This document shows positions 26,919 through 36,683 of a stretch of 64,000 nt of DNA, in pieces; position 1 is the first letter of the stretch; each line of letters opens with the position of its first letter. The notes below the pieces were generated by a model. It saw only the letters and a list, made by a program, of their open reading frames with translations, was not told where the DNA came from and ran no database searches. A program made the translations under genes and the position numbers. Source of the DNA: QHWT01 sp963755695 (lineage in GTDB: Bacteria > Acidobacteriota > Vicinamibacteria > Vicinamibacterales > 2-12-FULL-66-21); contig CAVWLB010000003.1 in NCBI GenBank assembly GCA_963755695.1, positions 285,069 through 349,068 of the forward strand. Reading direction: 5' to 3'.

Positions 26919-26974
26919 AAAGTCAAGGTTAGCGCCGAAACAGTCGCAACACGGAGCGCGTGATGCCGCGCCGC

Positions 26975-27718
26975 CTACGTCGACTGAGCCAGGGCCACGG
27001 CGTCCGCTCCCGCTGGAAACCGGAGCTGCCCAGACGCATCGTTCGCGGCACGGTACACCGCCTCGGCCACGTCGGACTCCGTCGTCACCGTCCTCACCTC
27101 CGCAAATGACGCGAGGATGGGCTTTGTGAACGCTGCGTAGGCCTCGGGAAACAGCCCTTCCATCCGCGATCCCCCGTTGCTCGTGAAGCGCGTGGTCGGG
27201 CCGTAGCCCGGCTCTACGAGTTTGACCCGCACGTTGAACGGCGCAAGCTCGTGCGCGAGTGATCCGGTGAACCCTTCGATCGCCATCTTGCTCGCGGTGT
27301 ATGCGGCCGCCAGCGGCATCGGGGTCAGCGTTGCGCTCGAAGTCACGTTCACCACGACACCCGACCTCCGCGCGCGAAATTGCGGCAGCACCGCCTGCGT
27401 CATGGCCATCACGCCGAAGGTGTTGGTCTCGAACACCTCGCGCACCGTCGCCATCGGTGTGACTTCGAAGACGCCGACGACGCCGATGCCCGCGTTGTTG
27501 ACGAGGGCGTCGACGGGCCCGCACGCCTCGATCGTGGCGGCGATGCTCTCGGGCTTCGTCACGTCGAGCGCCAAGACGCGCAGTCGATTCGATCGTGGCA
27601 GATTGTCTTCCCGCGGCGTTCGCATGGTGGCGATGACGTTCCAGCCCTGCGCGTGAAAGTGGCGCGCAGTCTCGAGACCGTAGCCGGAAGAGCACCCGGT
27701 AATGAGTACGGTGTTCAT
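26975..27718 (-). CDS. Short-chain dehydrogenase/reductase
   Basis: A 247-residue classical SDR. TGCSSGYGLETA is the NAD(P)-binding glycine motif, NNAGIGVVG the structural motif, and Ser-Tyr-Lys are found in VNVTSSATLTPM and AAYTASKMAIEG. The C-terminal part fits the group of 3-oxoacyl-reductase-like or ketoreductase enzymes with broad specificity. The divergent AraC-type regulator starts 120 bp away and probably controls it. Confidence 0.93.
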   Translation of the reverse strand: MNTVLITGCSSGYGLETARHFHAQGWNVIATMRTPREDNLPRSNRLRVLALDVTKPESIAATIEACGPVDALVNNAGIGVVGVFEVTPMATVREVFETNTFGVMAMTQAVLPQFRARRSGVVVNVTSSATLTPMPLAAAYTASKMAIEGFTGSLAHELAPFNVRVKLVEPGYGPTTRFTSNGGSRMEGLFPEAYAAFTKPILASFAEVRTVTTESDVAEAVYRAANDASGQLRFPAGADAVALAQST

Positions 27719-27839
27719 CTCGGACTCCTTTCGGGTTCACCTGTCGGTGGACCGAAAATCCTTTCACCGACTACTATGACGGTGACAAACCGGACTCGCT
27801 ACAACGCAGAGTCCGTATTTCATTGGCAGCCGTCCAGAC

Positions 27840-28775
27840 GTGAACGACCCGCTCTCGGAAGTCATCACTCTGCTTCAGCCGCGTGCCGTCTTCTCGAGGC
27901 TCATCAGCGGCGCCGGCCGCTGGGGTGTCCGCTACTCGGCCTTCGGTGCGCCGAGCTTCTGCGCGGTACTCGAGGGCTCATGTCGTTTGGCGGTGGATGG
28001 CCACCTGCCTTTGACACTCGAGGCCGGCGATTTCGTGCTCCTGCCGGCTACGCCGGGTTTCACCATGTCTGGCTTCGAGTCTGTGAAGTTGGAGCGTTTC
28101 GATCCAAAGGTGACGTCAAAGGTGTTGGGTGAAGTCCGCCACGGCACGCGCGGTGGGCGACCCGACGTGCGGTTGCTCGGTGGCTGGTTCGTCTTCGACT
28201 CGCCCGATACTGCCTTGCTGGTGTCGCTGCTGCCGTCGCTCGTGCACGTGCGGGGCGTCGAACGGCTCTCCGTGCTCGTCCGCCTCGTCGGCGAGGAAGC
28301 GAGCGAACGGAGGGCAGGCCGTGACCTCGTGCTCACGCGGCTTGTTGAGGTCCTGCTGATTGAAGCGCTGCGGGCGGCGCCAGGCGAGGACGCGCCCTCA
28401 GGATTGCTGCGCGGGTTGGCCGATGCGTCCCTCGCGCCAGCGATCCGTCAGATGCATGGCAATATCGCGCGTTCGTGGACGAGCGTCCAACTCGCGAAGA
28501 CGGCCGCGCTTTCGCGCTCGGCGTTCTTTGAACGCTTCACACGCACCATCGGCTTGACGCCGATGGAATACCTGCTCGCCTGGAGAATGGCGGTCGCGAA
28601 GGATCTGCTCCGCCGGCAAGATCTCGGGCTGGCCGACGTGGCGGAACGCGTGGGCTACGGCTCTGCGAGTACCTTCAGCACCGCGTTCAGCCGCCACGTC
28701 GGCCAGCCGCCGAGTCGCTACGCGGCGAGCGTGAGAGCGTCAGCCCAGACTTTAACGCTCTCAAGGATCCTTTAG
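27840..28775 (+). CDS. AraC-family regulator with N-terminal cupin
   Basis: A 311-residue regulator. Residues 1-190 are a cupin-type sensor of the AraC_binding_2/cupin_6 sort (FGAPSFCAVLEGSCRLAVDG, LEAGDFVLLPATPGFTMSG). The C-terminal 100 residues carry the two HTH motifs: WTSVQLAKTAALSRSAFFER and LGLADVAERVGYGSASTFST, followed by FSRHVGQPPSRYAA. The start may be GTG at about 27840. It diverges from the SDR gene, the usual layout for regulation of that gene. Confidence 0.93.
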   Translation: MNDPLSEVITLLQPRAVFSRLISGAGRWGVRYSAFGAPSFCAVLEGSCRLAVDGHLPLTLEAGDFVLLPATPGFTMSGFESVKLERFDPKVTSKVLGEVRHGTRGGRPDVRLLGGWFVFDSPDTALLVSLLPSLVHVRGVERLSVLVRLVGEEASERRAGRDLVLTRLVEVLLIEALRAAPGEDAPSGLLRGLADASLAPAIRQMHGNIARSWTSVQLAKTAALSRSAFFERFTRTIGLTPMEYLLAWRMAVAKDLLRRQDLGLADVAERVGYGSASTFSTAFSRHVGQPPSRYAASVRASAQTLTLSRIL

Positions 28776-29398
28776 CCTCGCCGACGTCTGACACGGGCTG
28801 ACACCCCGTGTCCCTCCCGTCTCACGTGGAGGCGCCAGCGTGCACGCGCTGAGCACATTTCAGAGCAAATCTCGGAGAGTTGAGGCCACTCCTGCCTTGG
28901 ACCCTCGAATGTCGCTGCGACCGCGATAAGCCGGCCATTGTATCCGCTCGAGGGTGAGCTTCTCGTCGAGGGCACGACGCCATATCAACTCGCGGTCGGG
29001 CAAATCGGATGGTTTGAACCCATCGGTAGCGTTCCGTCCGCCTACGTCTCATCGCTGGGGGCAGTGGGGCCCGAGTGGCTCTGTATGCCGGCGAGCGGCA
29101 GAATGTGCCAATCGTGACGCACGGGCCTTTCGTCGGCGAGACTCGAACGGATCTCGTGCGTGTGTCTCAGGCGTATGCGCAGGGGCGTATACCACGCATC
29201 AGTGAGCTGGATCAGCGCTAATGCAGGGACGGTCAGCACCCCATCAAAGCAGCGTTTAGGCGACCGCAATCGCGGATCCTTGCCATGCGAGTGGGACCCG
29301 TTACCCCCAAGTAACCCAAGGCCCCTGGAAAGCGAGATGTGCTCAGCTCTCCGAACCGCGACCTCCTGCCCGCGAACACATGGGGAAGGCAGAACGCC
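28776..29398 (+). pseudogene. Pirin C-terminal remnant and integrase upstream region
   Basis: From 28938 one frame reads LYPLEGELLVEGTTPYQLAV and VGQIGWFEPIGS; from 29075 another reads VALYAGERQNVPIVTHGPFV and ETRTDLVRVSQAYAQGR, ending at TAA 29219. Together these are the C-terminal domain of a pirin/quercetinase-like protein, without its N-terminal half and with a frame change. A GGGTTAC/GGGGTAAC motif at 29297-29317 lies just upstream of the integrase gene. Confidence 0.6.
29297..29317 (-). repeat. GGGTTAC/GGGGTAAC paired motif upstream of integrase
   Basis: Read on the minus strand, GGGTTAC and GGGGTAAC occur 3 bp apart, like the paired motifs beside the two toxin-antitoxin copies (26026, 36588). 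Possible integrase arm or core-type site; inference only. Confidence 0.4.
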
Positions 29399-30515
29399 AT
29401 GGCCACCGTCACACTGACCGCTCGGTATCTCGATCAACTGAAGTCGCACGGGAAACGGTACGAGGTGTTCGATGCGATCGTGCCGGGACTGGCGATCCGC
29501 ATGTCGGCTGCGGGCCGCAAAACGTTCACGTTGTACTACCGCCACCGCGGCCGGATGCGGCGGGTCGGACTCGGGCGCTATCCGGACGTTCTCCTGGAAA
29601 AGGCGCGGAAGATCGCGACGCAGCACCGCGGGCGCATCTTTGACGGGGCCGATCCCGCAAGCGAGAAGCAGACGGAGCACGCGCAGGACGACAACACGGT
29701 GCAGGCACTTTACGAGCTGTATCGCAGTCGCAAGGAGAAGGTCCTGCGCAGCTGGTCCGAAGTCCGCCGCATCCTGGAGAAGGAAGTCCTGCCGGCCTGG
29801 CGGCATCGGCGGGTCGCGGATATCCGGCGCCGTGACGTGCGCGAACTCGTGGAGCAGAAGGCACAGACGGCCCCGATCCAGGGCAACCGCGTGCTGGATC
29901 GCATCTCCGCGCTGTTCACGTTTGCCGTGGATCAGGATTGGATCGAAGCGAATCCGGCGTGGCGGATCAAGAAACCGGGACATGAACGCAGTCGCGATCG
30001 CGTGCTCACCCGCGACGAGCTGCGCGAGCTCTGGCCCGCGCTCCATGAGACAGAGGCGAAGAACGCTGACGGTACACGCGAAGCCGCGGCTCTCGCAGGC
30101 ACTGAACGATGTCTTCCTCGTGATGCTGCTGACGGCACAGCGCTGCGGGGAGGTGTGCCAAATGCAGTGGCGGGAGGTCGACCTGGACACTGGCTGGTGG
30201 TTGATTCCCGGCGACGTCTCGAAGAACCACGACCCGCACCGGGTCCCGCTCACCTCGATGGTCCTTGAAATCCTGGATCGACGAGCACGTGCGGAGAACG
30301 CCGACGGCCGATGGTCCAACAAGGAGAAGCGCGTGGCGCTCGAAAAATGGATTGAGGTGCTGTCTGGGATCGTGGACGTCAAGCCCGCGCCGACCACAGC
30401 GCCAGCGAAGCGCACCCAACGTCAGAACGTGTACGAGTTCCAGCCTCGGGCCCTCCGACGTGCCGGCGATCGGGCACGAGAGGACGTCGGCTGCGCACCC
30501 ACGCAGTCTGCGTAG
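29399..30515 (+). pseudogene. Tyrosine integrase (DUF4102/P4 type), decayed
   Basis: An integrase with an N-terminal arm-binding DUF4102 domain (MATVTLTARYLDQLKSHGKR, LYYRHRGRMRRVGLGRYPDV) and a core-binding domain (YELYRSRKEKVLRSWSEVRR). The frame shifts near 30060. The catalytic domain then begins with the first Arg (LTAQRCGEVCQMQWREVDL) and includes NHDPHRVPLTS. The second His-x-x-Arg box appears as QPRALRRAGD rather than HDLRRTA, and no catalytic Tyr follows. It is probably inactive, and the frameshift may be secondary. Its first 165 codons are about 85-90% identical to the fragment at 52428. Confidence 0.8.
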
Positions 30516-30615
30516 CAATTCACGCGTACTGCGCAAGCCGGCTCGGGGGTGAGGCCTGATGGCTTCGCGGTAGCGCGGAGTGGGCTCCGCTCGTCGTTCT
30601 CGAAGAATCGCGCAC

Positions 30616-32421
30616 CTACTGTTTGAATTCCCGGTACGCGCCGAAAGACGCCAGGCGGTCTTCGCCTAGCGATCGTGGAACCGGGCGGCACGGCTCCTTC
30701 AGGTTCTTGCAGATCTCCATCCACAAAGCGGTGCGCGTGTAGGTCTGGTGCACTTTCTGAAAGCGCGTGGACAGGAGCAGTTTCTTTGCCGGCTGGATTT
30801 CACCTTTGTCGATCAGCAGCTGCACCTGCCGTTCGGCCAGCCATTCGTCGGGCAGCGCGTTGACGCTGTTCAGCCACCGCTCTCGCTCCTGCAGCGTCCG
30901 TGGACCCAGATGCCGCAGCACGATGTCGCGCTCGACGACGATCTGCGGATGCAGCTGCAGCCAGCGCTCGCGAATCTCGCCGAAGGCGCGCGCCGCGCCG
31001 GCCCAGTCGTCGGTCGACGCGAGCAGCCGGGCGAGGAGCGCCTTCGCCACGCCCACGTCGGAGGTGGACAACACGCGGACCGCCGCCTCGGTGTCGCCAC
31101 GACCGGCGAGCCAGGCGCCGTAATAAAAGCGCCACAGCGCCGCCTTGTCCGGTTCGGTGTTCTTGGACGCCCACTCGAAGGCAGGTGCGAGATCGTCCAT
31201 GCCCGAAGGGGCCCAGTGATGCCGTTCGACCGGAGGCGGGTCGGGAAGCGAGGTCTTCGCCTCGAACGACTTCGACAACGCCTGCCAGTCGGCGACGTCG
31301 TCGCTTCTCGCCCATCCGAATTTCGGCACGTCTTCGACCGGGCGCAGCGCCGGACGCGGCACCTCGAGCGAGTGAATGTCGAGGGGCTTGTCCGTCGGCA
31401 TCCAGTATTCCGTGTGCGATCGCGTCTCGGACGGCTGGAGCTCGAGCTTGATCGATTGATCCGCGATCGGCCCGCCCTGGATCTCGATGTACGGCTGGCG
31501 TGCGGCAGTGCTCAGCATGGCCCAGGCACGATCGGCGCCGACGCCATAGCTCCACAGCTTCATGCCTGGCGCGACGCGCTCGTCCGCGATGTGATAGAGG
31601 CCGCTGCCAATCGACGGCGTGAACGCGCCGAAGGCGTTCGCGTCCTTCGATTTCCAGAAGTACCCGGTCATCTCCCTGATGTCGGACTCGTGCTTCGGCC
31701 CCTGGGTCTTCCAGTCGATGGTGGTGATTCGCGAGGAATGCGACAGCACGGCGCCGTTGGGGAAGTCATATTGCGTATCAGGGGCCGATGGCAGCGCGGC
31801 ATTCGACCACGACATCCACGGATGCGGCTTCGTGCCGGGATTGTGCATCACGACTCGCTCGGTGAGAAACGAATCGCCTGGACCGAGGGAGTACTCGACC
31901 GACCATTGCATGCCGAATCGCAGCTCACGCTCGCCGCATGTCACGTACGCCCTGTCTGCGGCATTATCGGTACGGCAGACGACCCGCTCGCTCTGCGACG
32001 GCGAGTGCGAGATGGGAAAGCTGACCTCGATGCCGCCCGCGACGAAATAGAACCGCGGCAGGATCCGCGTGTGGCGAATCACCTCCGGCACGTACAGCAC
32101 TTCCTTGCCAGATCCTTTGTGGACGATAGACATCACCTTGCCTCCGAGATCGGGAGCGATGGTGACGGTCATGCGGTCATTTTCGAGAACGAGCCACCCG
32201 TATCTCTTCGGGACGGGCCGACTGGAGGTCTCGCAGTAGCTGACGTACGGATAGACGCCGTTTGGATCCTGGGCTGTCGGCACCGGGCCACACGCCACCA
32301 GCTCGTGGGTCAGCCGATACTCCTCATGCTGCGTGATCTCGGGTGCGCCTGGGCCGTTCGAGCCGACGCTCGAGATTGCCAACGCCCCAATCGCGAGCAC
32401 GAGAAGAAAGGTTGTTGGCAT
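30616..32421 (-). CDS. Secreted DUF5107 protein (sugar-related)
   Basis: About 601 residues with a signal peptide (MPTTFLLVLAIGALAISSVG). Residues 40-350 form a DUF5107 domain, a galactose-mutarotase-like fold (MTVTIAPDLGGKVMSIVHKG, FYFVAGGIEVSFPISHSPSQ, PWMSWSNAALPSAPDTQYDF). The C-terminal 220 residues are helical and TPR-like (AAVRVLSTSDVGVAKALLAR). It probably recognises or processes carbohydrate outside the cytoplasm. It diverges from the GH123 gene with only 22 bp between starts and shares a promoter element, so the two should be co-regulated. The start could be ATG 32421 or, in a longer frame, 32451. Confidence 0.85.
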   Translation of the reverse strand: MPTTFLLVLAIGALAISSVGSNGPGAPEITQHEEYRLTHELVACGPVPTAQDPNGVYPYVSYCETSSRPVPKRYGWLVLENDRMTVTIAPDLGGKVMSIVHKGSGKEVLYVPEVIRHTRILPRFYFVAGGIEVSFPISHSPSQSERVVCRTDNAADRAYVTCGERELRFGMQWSVEYSLGPGDSFLTERVVMHNPGTKPHPWMSWSNAALPSAPDTQYDFPNGAVLSHSSRITTIDWKTQGPKHESDIREMTGYFWKSKDANAFGAFTPSIGSGLYHIADERVAPGMKLWSYGVGADRAWAMLSTAARQPYIEIQGGPIADQSIKLELQPSETRSHTEYWMPTDKPLDIHSLEVPRPALRPVEDVPKFGWARSDDVADWQALSKSFEAKTSLPDPPPVERHHWAPSGMDDLAPAFEWASKNTEPDKAALWRFYYGAWLAGRGDTEAAVRVLSTSDVGVAKALLARLLASTDDWAGAARAFGEIRERWLQLHPQIVVERDIVLRHLGPRTLQERERWLNSVNALPDEWLAERQVQLLIDKGEIQPAKKLLLSTRFQKVHQTYTRTALWMEICKNLKEPCRPVPRSLGEDRLASFGAYREFKQ

Positions 32422-32433
32422 CGTGCGCCAGCA

Positions 32434-32440
32434 GTATAAC
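32434..32440. promoter_or_regulatory. Shared symmetric -10 of a bidirectional promoter
   Basis: AGTATAAC contains TATAAC on the plus strand (32435-32440) and TATACT on the minus strand (32439-32434). Each hexamer lies 9-13 bp from a start codon: ATG 32450 rightward, ATG 32421 leftward. A weak -35 (TTGTTG, 32412-32417) fits 17 bp upstream on the plus strand. Confidence 0.6.
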
Positions 32441-32443
32441 GAC

Positions 32444-34258
32444 ATGGACATGCGACGACTGGTCGTGTGGAGTGCCGTCTACCTCTGCCTTGCTGGAGCA
32501 GTATTCGCTCAGCCACTGCCCGGTCGGATCGATCCGCAGCGCACGCCCACGCTGTCTCCGCACTTCGAACCCGAGTACGCGTACGACGTTCCGATCGACG
32601 TCGAGCGATGGGCACGGGTAACACCCGGTCTGCACGTCGGGTTCGGCACCACCGATGCGATCTACTTCAGGAGCGAAGTACCCGCCGTAGCCGAGGACGC
32701 GCGAGCGCTCGACGCGGGGGTGTGGCGAGGCGAGCGGCTGAACGCCGTGCTGCTCGTCTGGTCGGCTGCTGCGCTGGAGCAGGTTCGCGTCGAGGCGTCG
32801 GATCTCACGGACGCGAACGGACACAAGCTGGGGGACGTTCGCCTTCAGCTGGTTCGTTATGTCCTGTCGAACTATCCGGCCGGAGCCCGGAATGCCACCT
32901 GTGACGCCGGTCCTGCCGAGGCGTGGTTGCTTCCTGATCGGCTGGAGCCCTACGACCGCTTCGATCTTCCAGCCCACACTGTGAGGCCGGTGTGGCTGTC
33001 GCTGGACATTCCGGCCACCGCAGCGCCCGGTCGCTACGAGGGGACGCTGCGCGTCACCGCCGGCAACGACAGCGCGACGCTGCGGCTGAAGATCGCCGTG
33101 CAGCACGCCGTGGTGCCGCCGCCACACGATTGGGTGTTCAGGCTCGACCTCTGGCAGAACCCGTGGGTCATCGCCTGGTACTATCACGTGGCGCCGTGGT
33201 CCGACGAGCACAAGCTGCTCCTGAAGCAGCATCTGAAGCTCTATGCCGACGCCGGCGGCAAGTACATCACCACGTATGCGGTTCACTCCCCCTGGCAGGA
33301 CAACTCCTACATGATCGAAGGAGGCATGATCGAATGGATCAAGGAGAAGACCGGCTCGTGGAGATTCGACTACCGCATCTTCGATGAGTACGTCGCCCTT
33401 GCCATGGCCGCGGGGATCGACAAAGCGATCACCATCTACACGCCGCTTCCCTGGGCAAACCGGTTCCGCTACCTGGACGAACCGAGCGGCAATTATGTCC
33501 AGGAAAGCTGGGCGCCCGAGTCAGACATGTTCCGTCGCGTCTGGCATGTCTTTCTCGACGACCTTCGCCGGCACCTCCAGCAGAAGGGATGGCTGGACAA
33601 GACATACCTCGGCATCAACGAGAACGAGCTGTCCAGCACGCTGACCGCCATCAAGGTGATCAAGGAGCATTCCCCGACGTGGCGAATCACTTACGCCGGC
33701 GACTGGCACGCCGAGCTCGACGGAGTGCTGGATGATTACTCGTTCGTGCACGGCAAGGAGCCGACGATGGACGTCGTGAAGGCGCGGGCCGCGAAGGGAT
33801 TCTCATCCACCTACTACGTCTGCTGCACGCCCCCCATGCCCAATACGTTCGTGTTCTCACCGCCCGCCGAAGGCCGCTGGCTCGGATGGTATGCCATGGC
33901 GTACGGCTACGACGGCTTTCTGCGATGGGCCTACGACGCCTGGCCCGCCGACCCCGTGAGAGATGCGCGGCACGTGCTGTGGCCGGCCGGCGATACGTTC
34001 CTCCTGTATCCAGGCGCCCAGAGCAGCATTCGCTTCGAGAAGCTGCGCGAGGGAATCGTCGACTTCGAGAAGATCCGGTTGGCACGAGAACGGGCCGCGC
34101 AATCGAGCGACCCCGAGGTGAAGCGCCTGCTCGCCGACTTGAACCAGCATCTCGACCGCATCGCCACGGAGCGCGAGTTCAAGGAGGAGCAAGTTCGCGA
34201 CATCCTGCAACGTGCGACCCGTACGTTGACCATGTTGAGCGATCGACTGTTCCAGTGA
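32444..34258 (+). CDS. Secreted GH123-like glycoside hydrolase
   Basis: About 604 residues: signal peptide (LVVWSAVYLCLAGAVFA), a beta-sandwich region (PGRYEGTLRVTAGNDSATLR) and a C-terminal TIM-barrel of the DUF4091/glycoside hydrolase 123 type (FRLDLWQNPWVIAWYYHVAP, YLGINENELSSTLTAIKVIK, FLRWAYDAWPADPVRDARHV). GH123 enzymes are N-acetyl-beta-galactosaminidases using a substrate-assisted mechanism; adjacent acidic residues are present in GINENELSS, but I cannot assign the pair with certainty. Two ATGs (32444, 32450) are possible. The oxidoreductase and SDR genes downstream probably process the released sugar. Confidence 0.85.
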   Translation: MDMRRLVVWSAVYLCLAGAVFAQPLPGRIDPQRTPTLSPHFEPEYAYDVPIDVERWARVTPGLHVGFGTTDAIYFRSEVPAVAEDARALDAGVWRGERLNAVLLVWSAAALEQVRVEASDLTDANGHKLGDVRLQLVRYVLSNYPAGARNATCDAGPAEAWLLPDRLEPYDRFDLPAHTVRPVWLSLDIPATAAPGRYEGTLRVTAGNDSATLRLKIAVQHAVVPPPHDWVFRLDLWQNPWVIAWYYHVAPWSDEHKLLLKQHLKLYADAGGKYITTYAVHSPWQDNSYMIEGGMIEWIKEKTGSWRFDYRIFDEYVALAMAAGIDKAITIYTPLPWANRFRYLDEPSGNYVQESWAPESDMFRRVWHVFLDDLRRHLQQKGWLDKTYLGINENELSSTLTAIKVIKEHSPTWRITYAGDWHAELDGVLDDYSFVHGKEPTMDVVKARAAKGFSSTYYVCCTPPMPNTFVFSPPAEGRWLGWYAMAYGYDGFLRWAYDAWPADPVRDARHVLWPAGDTFLLYPGAQSSIRFEKLREGIVDFEKIRLARERAAQSSDPEVKRLLADLNQHLDRIATEREFKEEQVRDILQRATRTLTMLSDRLFQ

Positions 34259-34553
34259 CGTGGCAGGATCCCCTGCCATGGCGCGTCGTTGACTTCGACC
34301 AGCGCTCGTTGCGTTTCTCGCGAGCGCCTCGCTCTGGGTGGGGTCGTCTGCCCTGATGGCCAGGCAGACCACGGGATGCCTGCGCGTCGAAGCGCGAGTC
34401 CGCGACCGACCGCCTCGTCCACTCCCGCTTCTACCGCCATAGCCGTCAGATCGCCGTGGCCTCATCTCGGACGGCCATCTCGGCCAGTGATATGGTGCTG
34501 GTCCGCCGTGGAGCTGGCGGCACCCACGCGGAAGCGAGCGATCGACCAGACGT
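34259..34553. other. Spacer between GH123 and oxidoreductase genes
   Basis: No protein-like frame. Possibly leader and promoter of the two downstream sugar genes; nothing specific is visible. Confidence 0.3.
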
Positions 34554-35583
34554 ATGACTCACGAGACTGTCAAGATGGGCATCATCGGCGCGGGCCTGTG
34601 GGGTACCAACCACGCCCTCGCGCTCACGACCTATCCCCGCAGCACCGTCCTGCTCGATCTGCGACCGCGACGAAGGCCGCGCGCGCACGCTCGCAGAGCG
34701 ATTCGGGTGTGCCTGGACGACGAGCCTCGACCAGCTCGCGTCGAGCGACGTCGATGCGGTCACAATCGCGACGCCCGACCATCTGCACGCAGAGCCGACG
34801 CTGGCGATGTTGCGCGCGGGCAAGCATGTCCTCGTCGAGAAGCCGCTCGCGACGAGCGTCAGCGAAGCCCTCGCGATGACCGAGGCCGCCGAAGCGTCGG
34901 GCTTGAAGCTGATGGTCGACTTCCACGCCCGGTGGCATCCGCTCTTCATGAGCGCGAAGGGATACGTGGAGCGGGGCGAGCTCGGCGCGCCGGTGATGGC
35001 CTACGCGCGGCTGAGCGATACGATCCACGTGCCGACCGAGATGCTGAACTGGAGCGGCCACTCCGGTCCCGAATGGTTCCTCTTCCCGCACACCATGGAC
35101 GTCGTGCGGTGGCTCTTCGGCCGCAACCCGGTCGAGGTCTACGCCAAAGGCTATCGCGGCGTCCTCGAGTCCAGGGGCATCGAGTGCTGGGACGCCATCC
35201 AGACCATGATCGAGTTCGAAGGCCGGGCCTTCTGCACGTTCGAAACCTCCTGGATCCTTCCGAACTCCTACAGCAACGTCGTCGACAACCGGCTGTCGAT
35301 CTATGGTGAAACCGGGGGCCTCGAGCTCAAGAACGAGCCATCGCTCTGGGCGTTCACCGACCGCTTCCATACGCCGTTCTCGTCCACGTCCGTCACACGC
35401 TACGGCAAGGTATGGGGCTACCAGTACGAATCGATTCGCTACTTCGTCGACTGCGTGGCGGACGATGTGATGCCGGAGGCGGGGGGCCGCGATGGCGTCA
35501 TGGTGACGGCGATGATTGCCGCCACGTTGACGTCGCTCGCCGAGCGGCGGCCGGTCACCATCGCCGAAGTGCTCGGAGGCTGA
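34554..35583 (+). CDS. Gfo/Idh/MocA-family oxidoreductase, one extra base
   Basis: About 342 residues. The Rossmann fold GIIGAGLWGTNHA is in the first frame; after an extra G near 34657 the second frame continues CDRDEGRARTLAERFGC, VTIATPDHLHAEP and the signature GKHVLVEKPLATSVSEA with the catalytic Lys of EKP. The C-terminal domain (HTMDVVRWLFGRNPVEVYAK, GETGGLELKNEPSL) completes the family. It probably oxidises or epimerises a sugar with NAD(P). It ends 2 bp before the SDR start, so they form one transcript. Confidence 0.87.
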
Positions 35584-35585
35584 AC

Positions 35586-36369
35586 ATGGGAACGCTCGAT
35601 CTCTTTCGTCTCGACGGCAAGCGTGCGCTCGTCACCGGCGCGAGCCGCGGCCTGGGACGATCGATGGCTCTCGCGCTGGCTGATGCCGGCGCCGACATCG
35701 TCATCACCGGTCGAACACAGGACACGCTCGACAAGACGGCTGGGGAGGTTCGGGCGCGTGGCCGGCAGGCGTGGACTTTCAAAGCCGATATGGCGGTGCC
35801 CGCTGACTGCCAGCAGGCGTGCGAGCGGGTCGTCGACGAGATGGGACCGATCGACATCCTCATCAACAACGTGGGCAACCGCGAGGTGAGCGTGTCGATC
35901 GAGGCCGAGCCGCTCGAGACGTGGCAACGGCAGATGGATCTCAACCTCACGAGCTGCTTCCTGGGCACGAAGATCGTCGGCGGGGCCATGCGCGCTCGCG
36001 GTACGAGGCGGCCGCATCATCAACATCGCCTCGATCAGCGCGCTGATCGTCAACCGCGGCATCGGCGGGCGCGACTACGAGACCGGGAAGGCGGCCGTGC
36101 TGCATTTCACGCGCTGCGCGGCGGCCGACTGGGCACCCTACGGAATCACGGTCAACGCCATCTGTCCCGGCCTGTTCATGACCGACATCAACAGGGAATG
36201 GAACGAGAAGCGTCCTGACGTGATTGCGGAGTTCGTCAAGCACATTCCCATGGGCCGCCCGGGCGAGCCCGACGAGATCGGCCCGCTTGCCGTGTATCTC
36301 GCGAGCCCCGCGTCTCAGTACGTGACTGGCGCCGCCTACGTCATCGACGGGGGATACACGGTATGGTAG
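35586..36369 (+). CDS. SDR-family oxidoreductase, one extra base
   Basis: A 260-residue classical SDR resembling gluconate 5-dehydrogenase-like enzymes: LVTGASRGLGRSMA, LINNVGNREV, then after an extra base near 36010 GRIINIASISALIVN, RDYETGKAAVLHF and the C-terminal NAICPGLFMTDINREWNE, YVTGAAYVIDGGYTVW. The catalytic Tyr and Lys are in YETGK. It completes the sugar cluster with the GH123 and Gfo/Idh genes. The substrate is probably a sugar acid or keto-sugar, by context only. Confidence 0.88.
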
Positions 36370-36683
36370 CCGTCCTGGGCGGCTTTGGCAGGTAGATTCT
36401 TGACTGTGCAAGACGGCATTGGTCGTTCAACGTTCCAACTTGAACAAGGTCGGCACAGGGTGGGGACTAAACCATTTCCTGCGAGGAACACTTTTATGAC
36501 CGACGCATCAACCAAGCGCCCGGCCTGCCGCCGAACACGGCTTGTTCGTGGCGTAGTGAACTCAAATCGCACCAGGCCTCAAGCGCCGGGTTAACCGCGG
36601 GGTAACAGCCCCGACGGCATCTCACGCTTCGACATGAACCATCCGCGCGCGCGCTGCGTCTCTCCCGAACGACGTCGACGCGA
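36370..36683. other. 314 bp downstream part of repeat copy 2
   Basis: From about 36563 this is the 3' flank of the repeated toxin-antitoxin module. It includes GGGTTAACCGCGGGGTAAC at 36588, matching 26026. The left part (36370-36560) holds no gene I can support. Confidence 0.4.

Larger units (their letters stand above)
26003..26930 (-). repeat. Repeated toxin-antitoxin module, copy 1
   Basis: About 0.93 kb that recurs in the same orientation at about 36563-37457. Similarity covers the antitoxin, the toxin, the operator upstream and about 150 bp downstream with the paired GGGGTAAC-like motif. The 9.6-kb segment between the copies carries the sugar cluster and integrase remnant. Confidence 0.75.

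Noticed and set aside
29042..30415. 457-residue open frame on the minus strand
   Set aside because: Antisense of the pirin remnant and integrase.
30748..32439. 563-residue open frame on the plus strand
   Set aside because: Exact antisense of the DUF5107 gene; Arg-rich with no domain, a GC-rich shadow frame.
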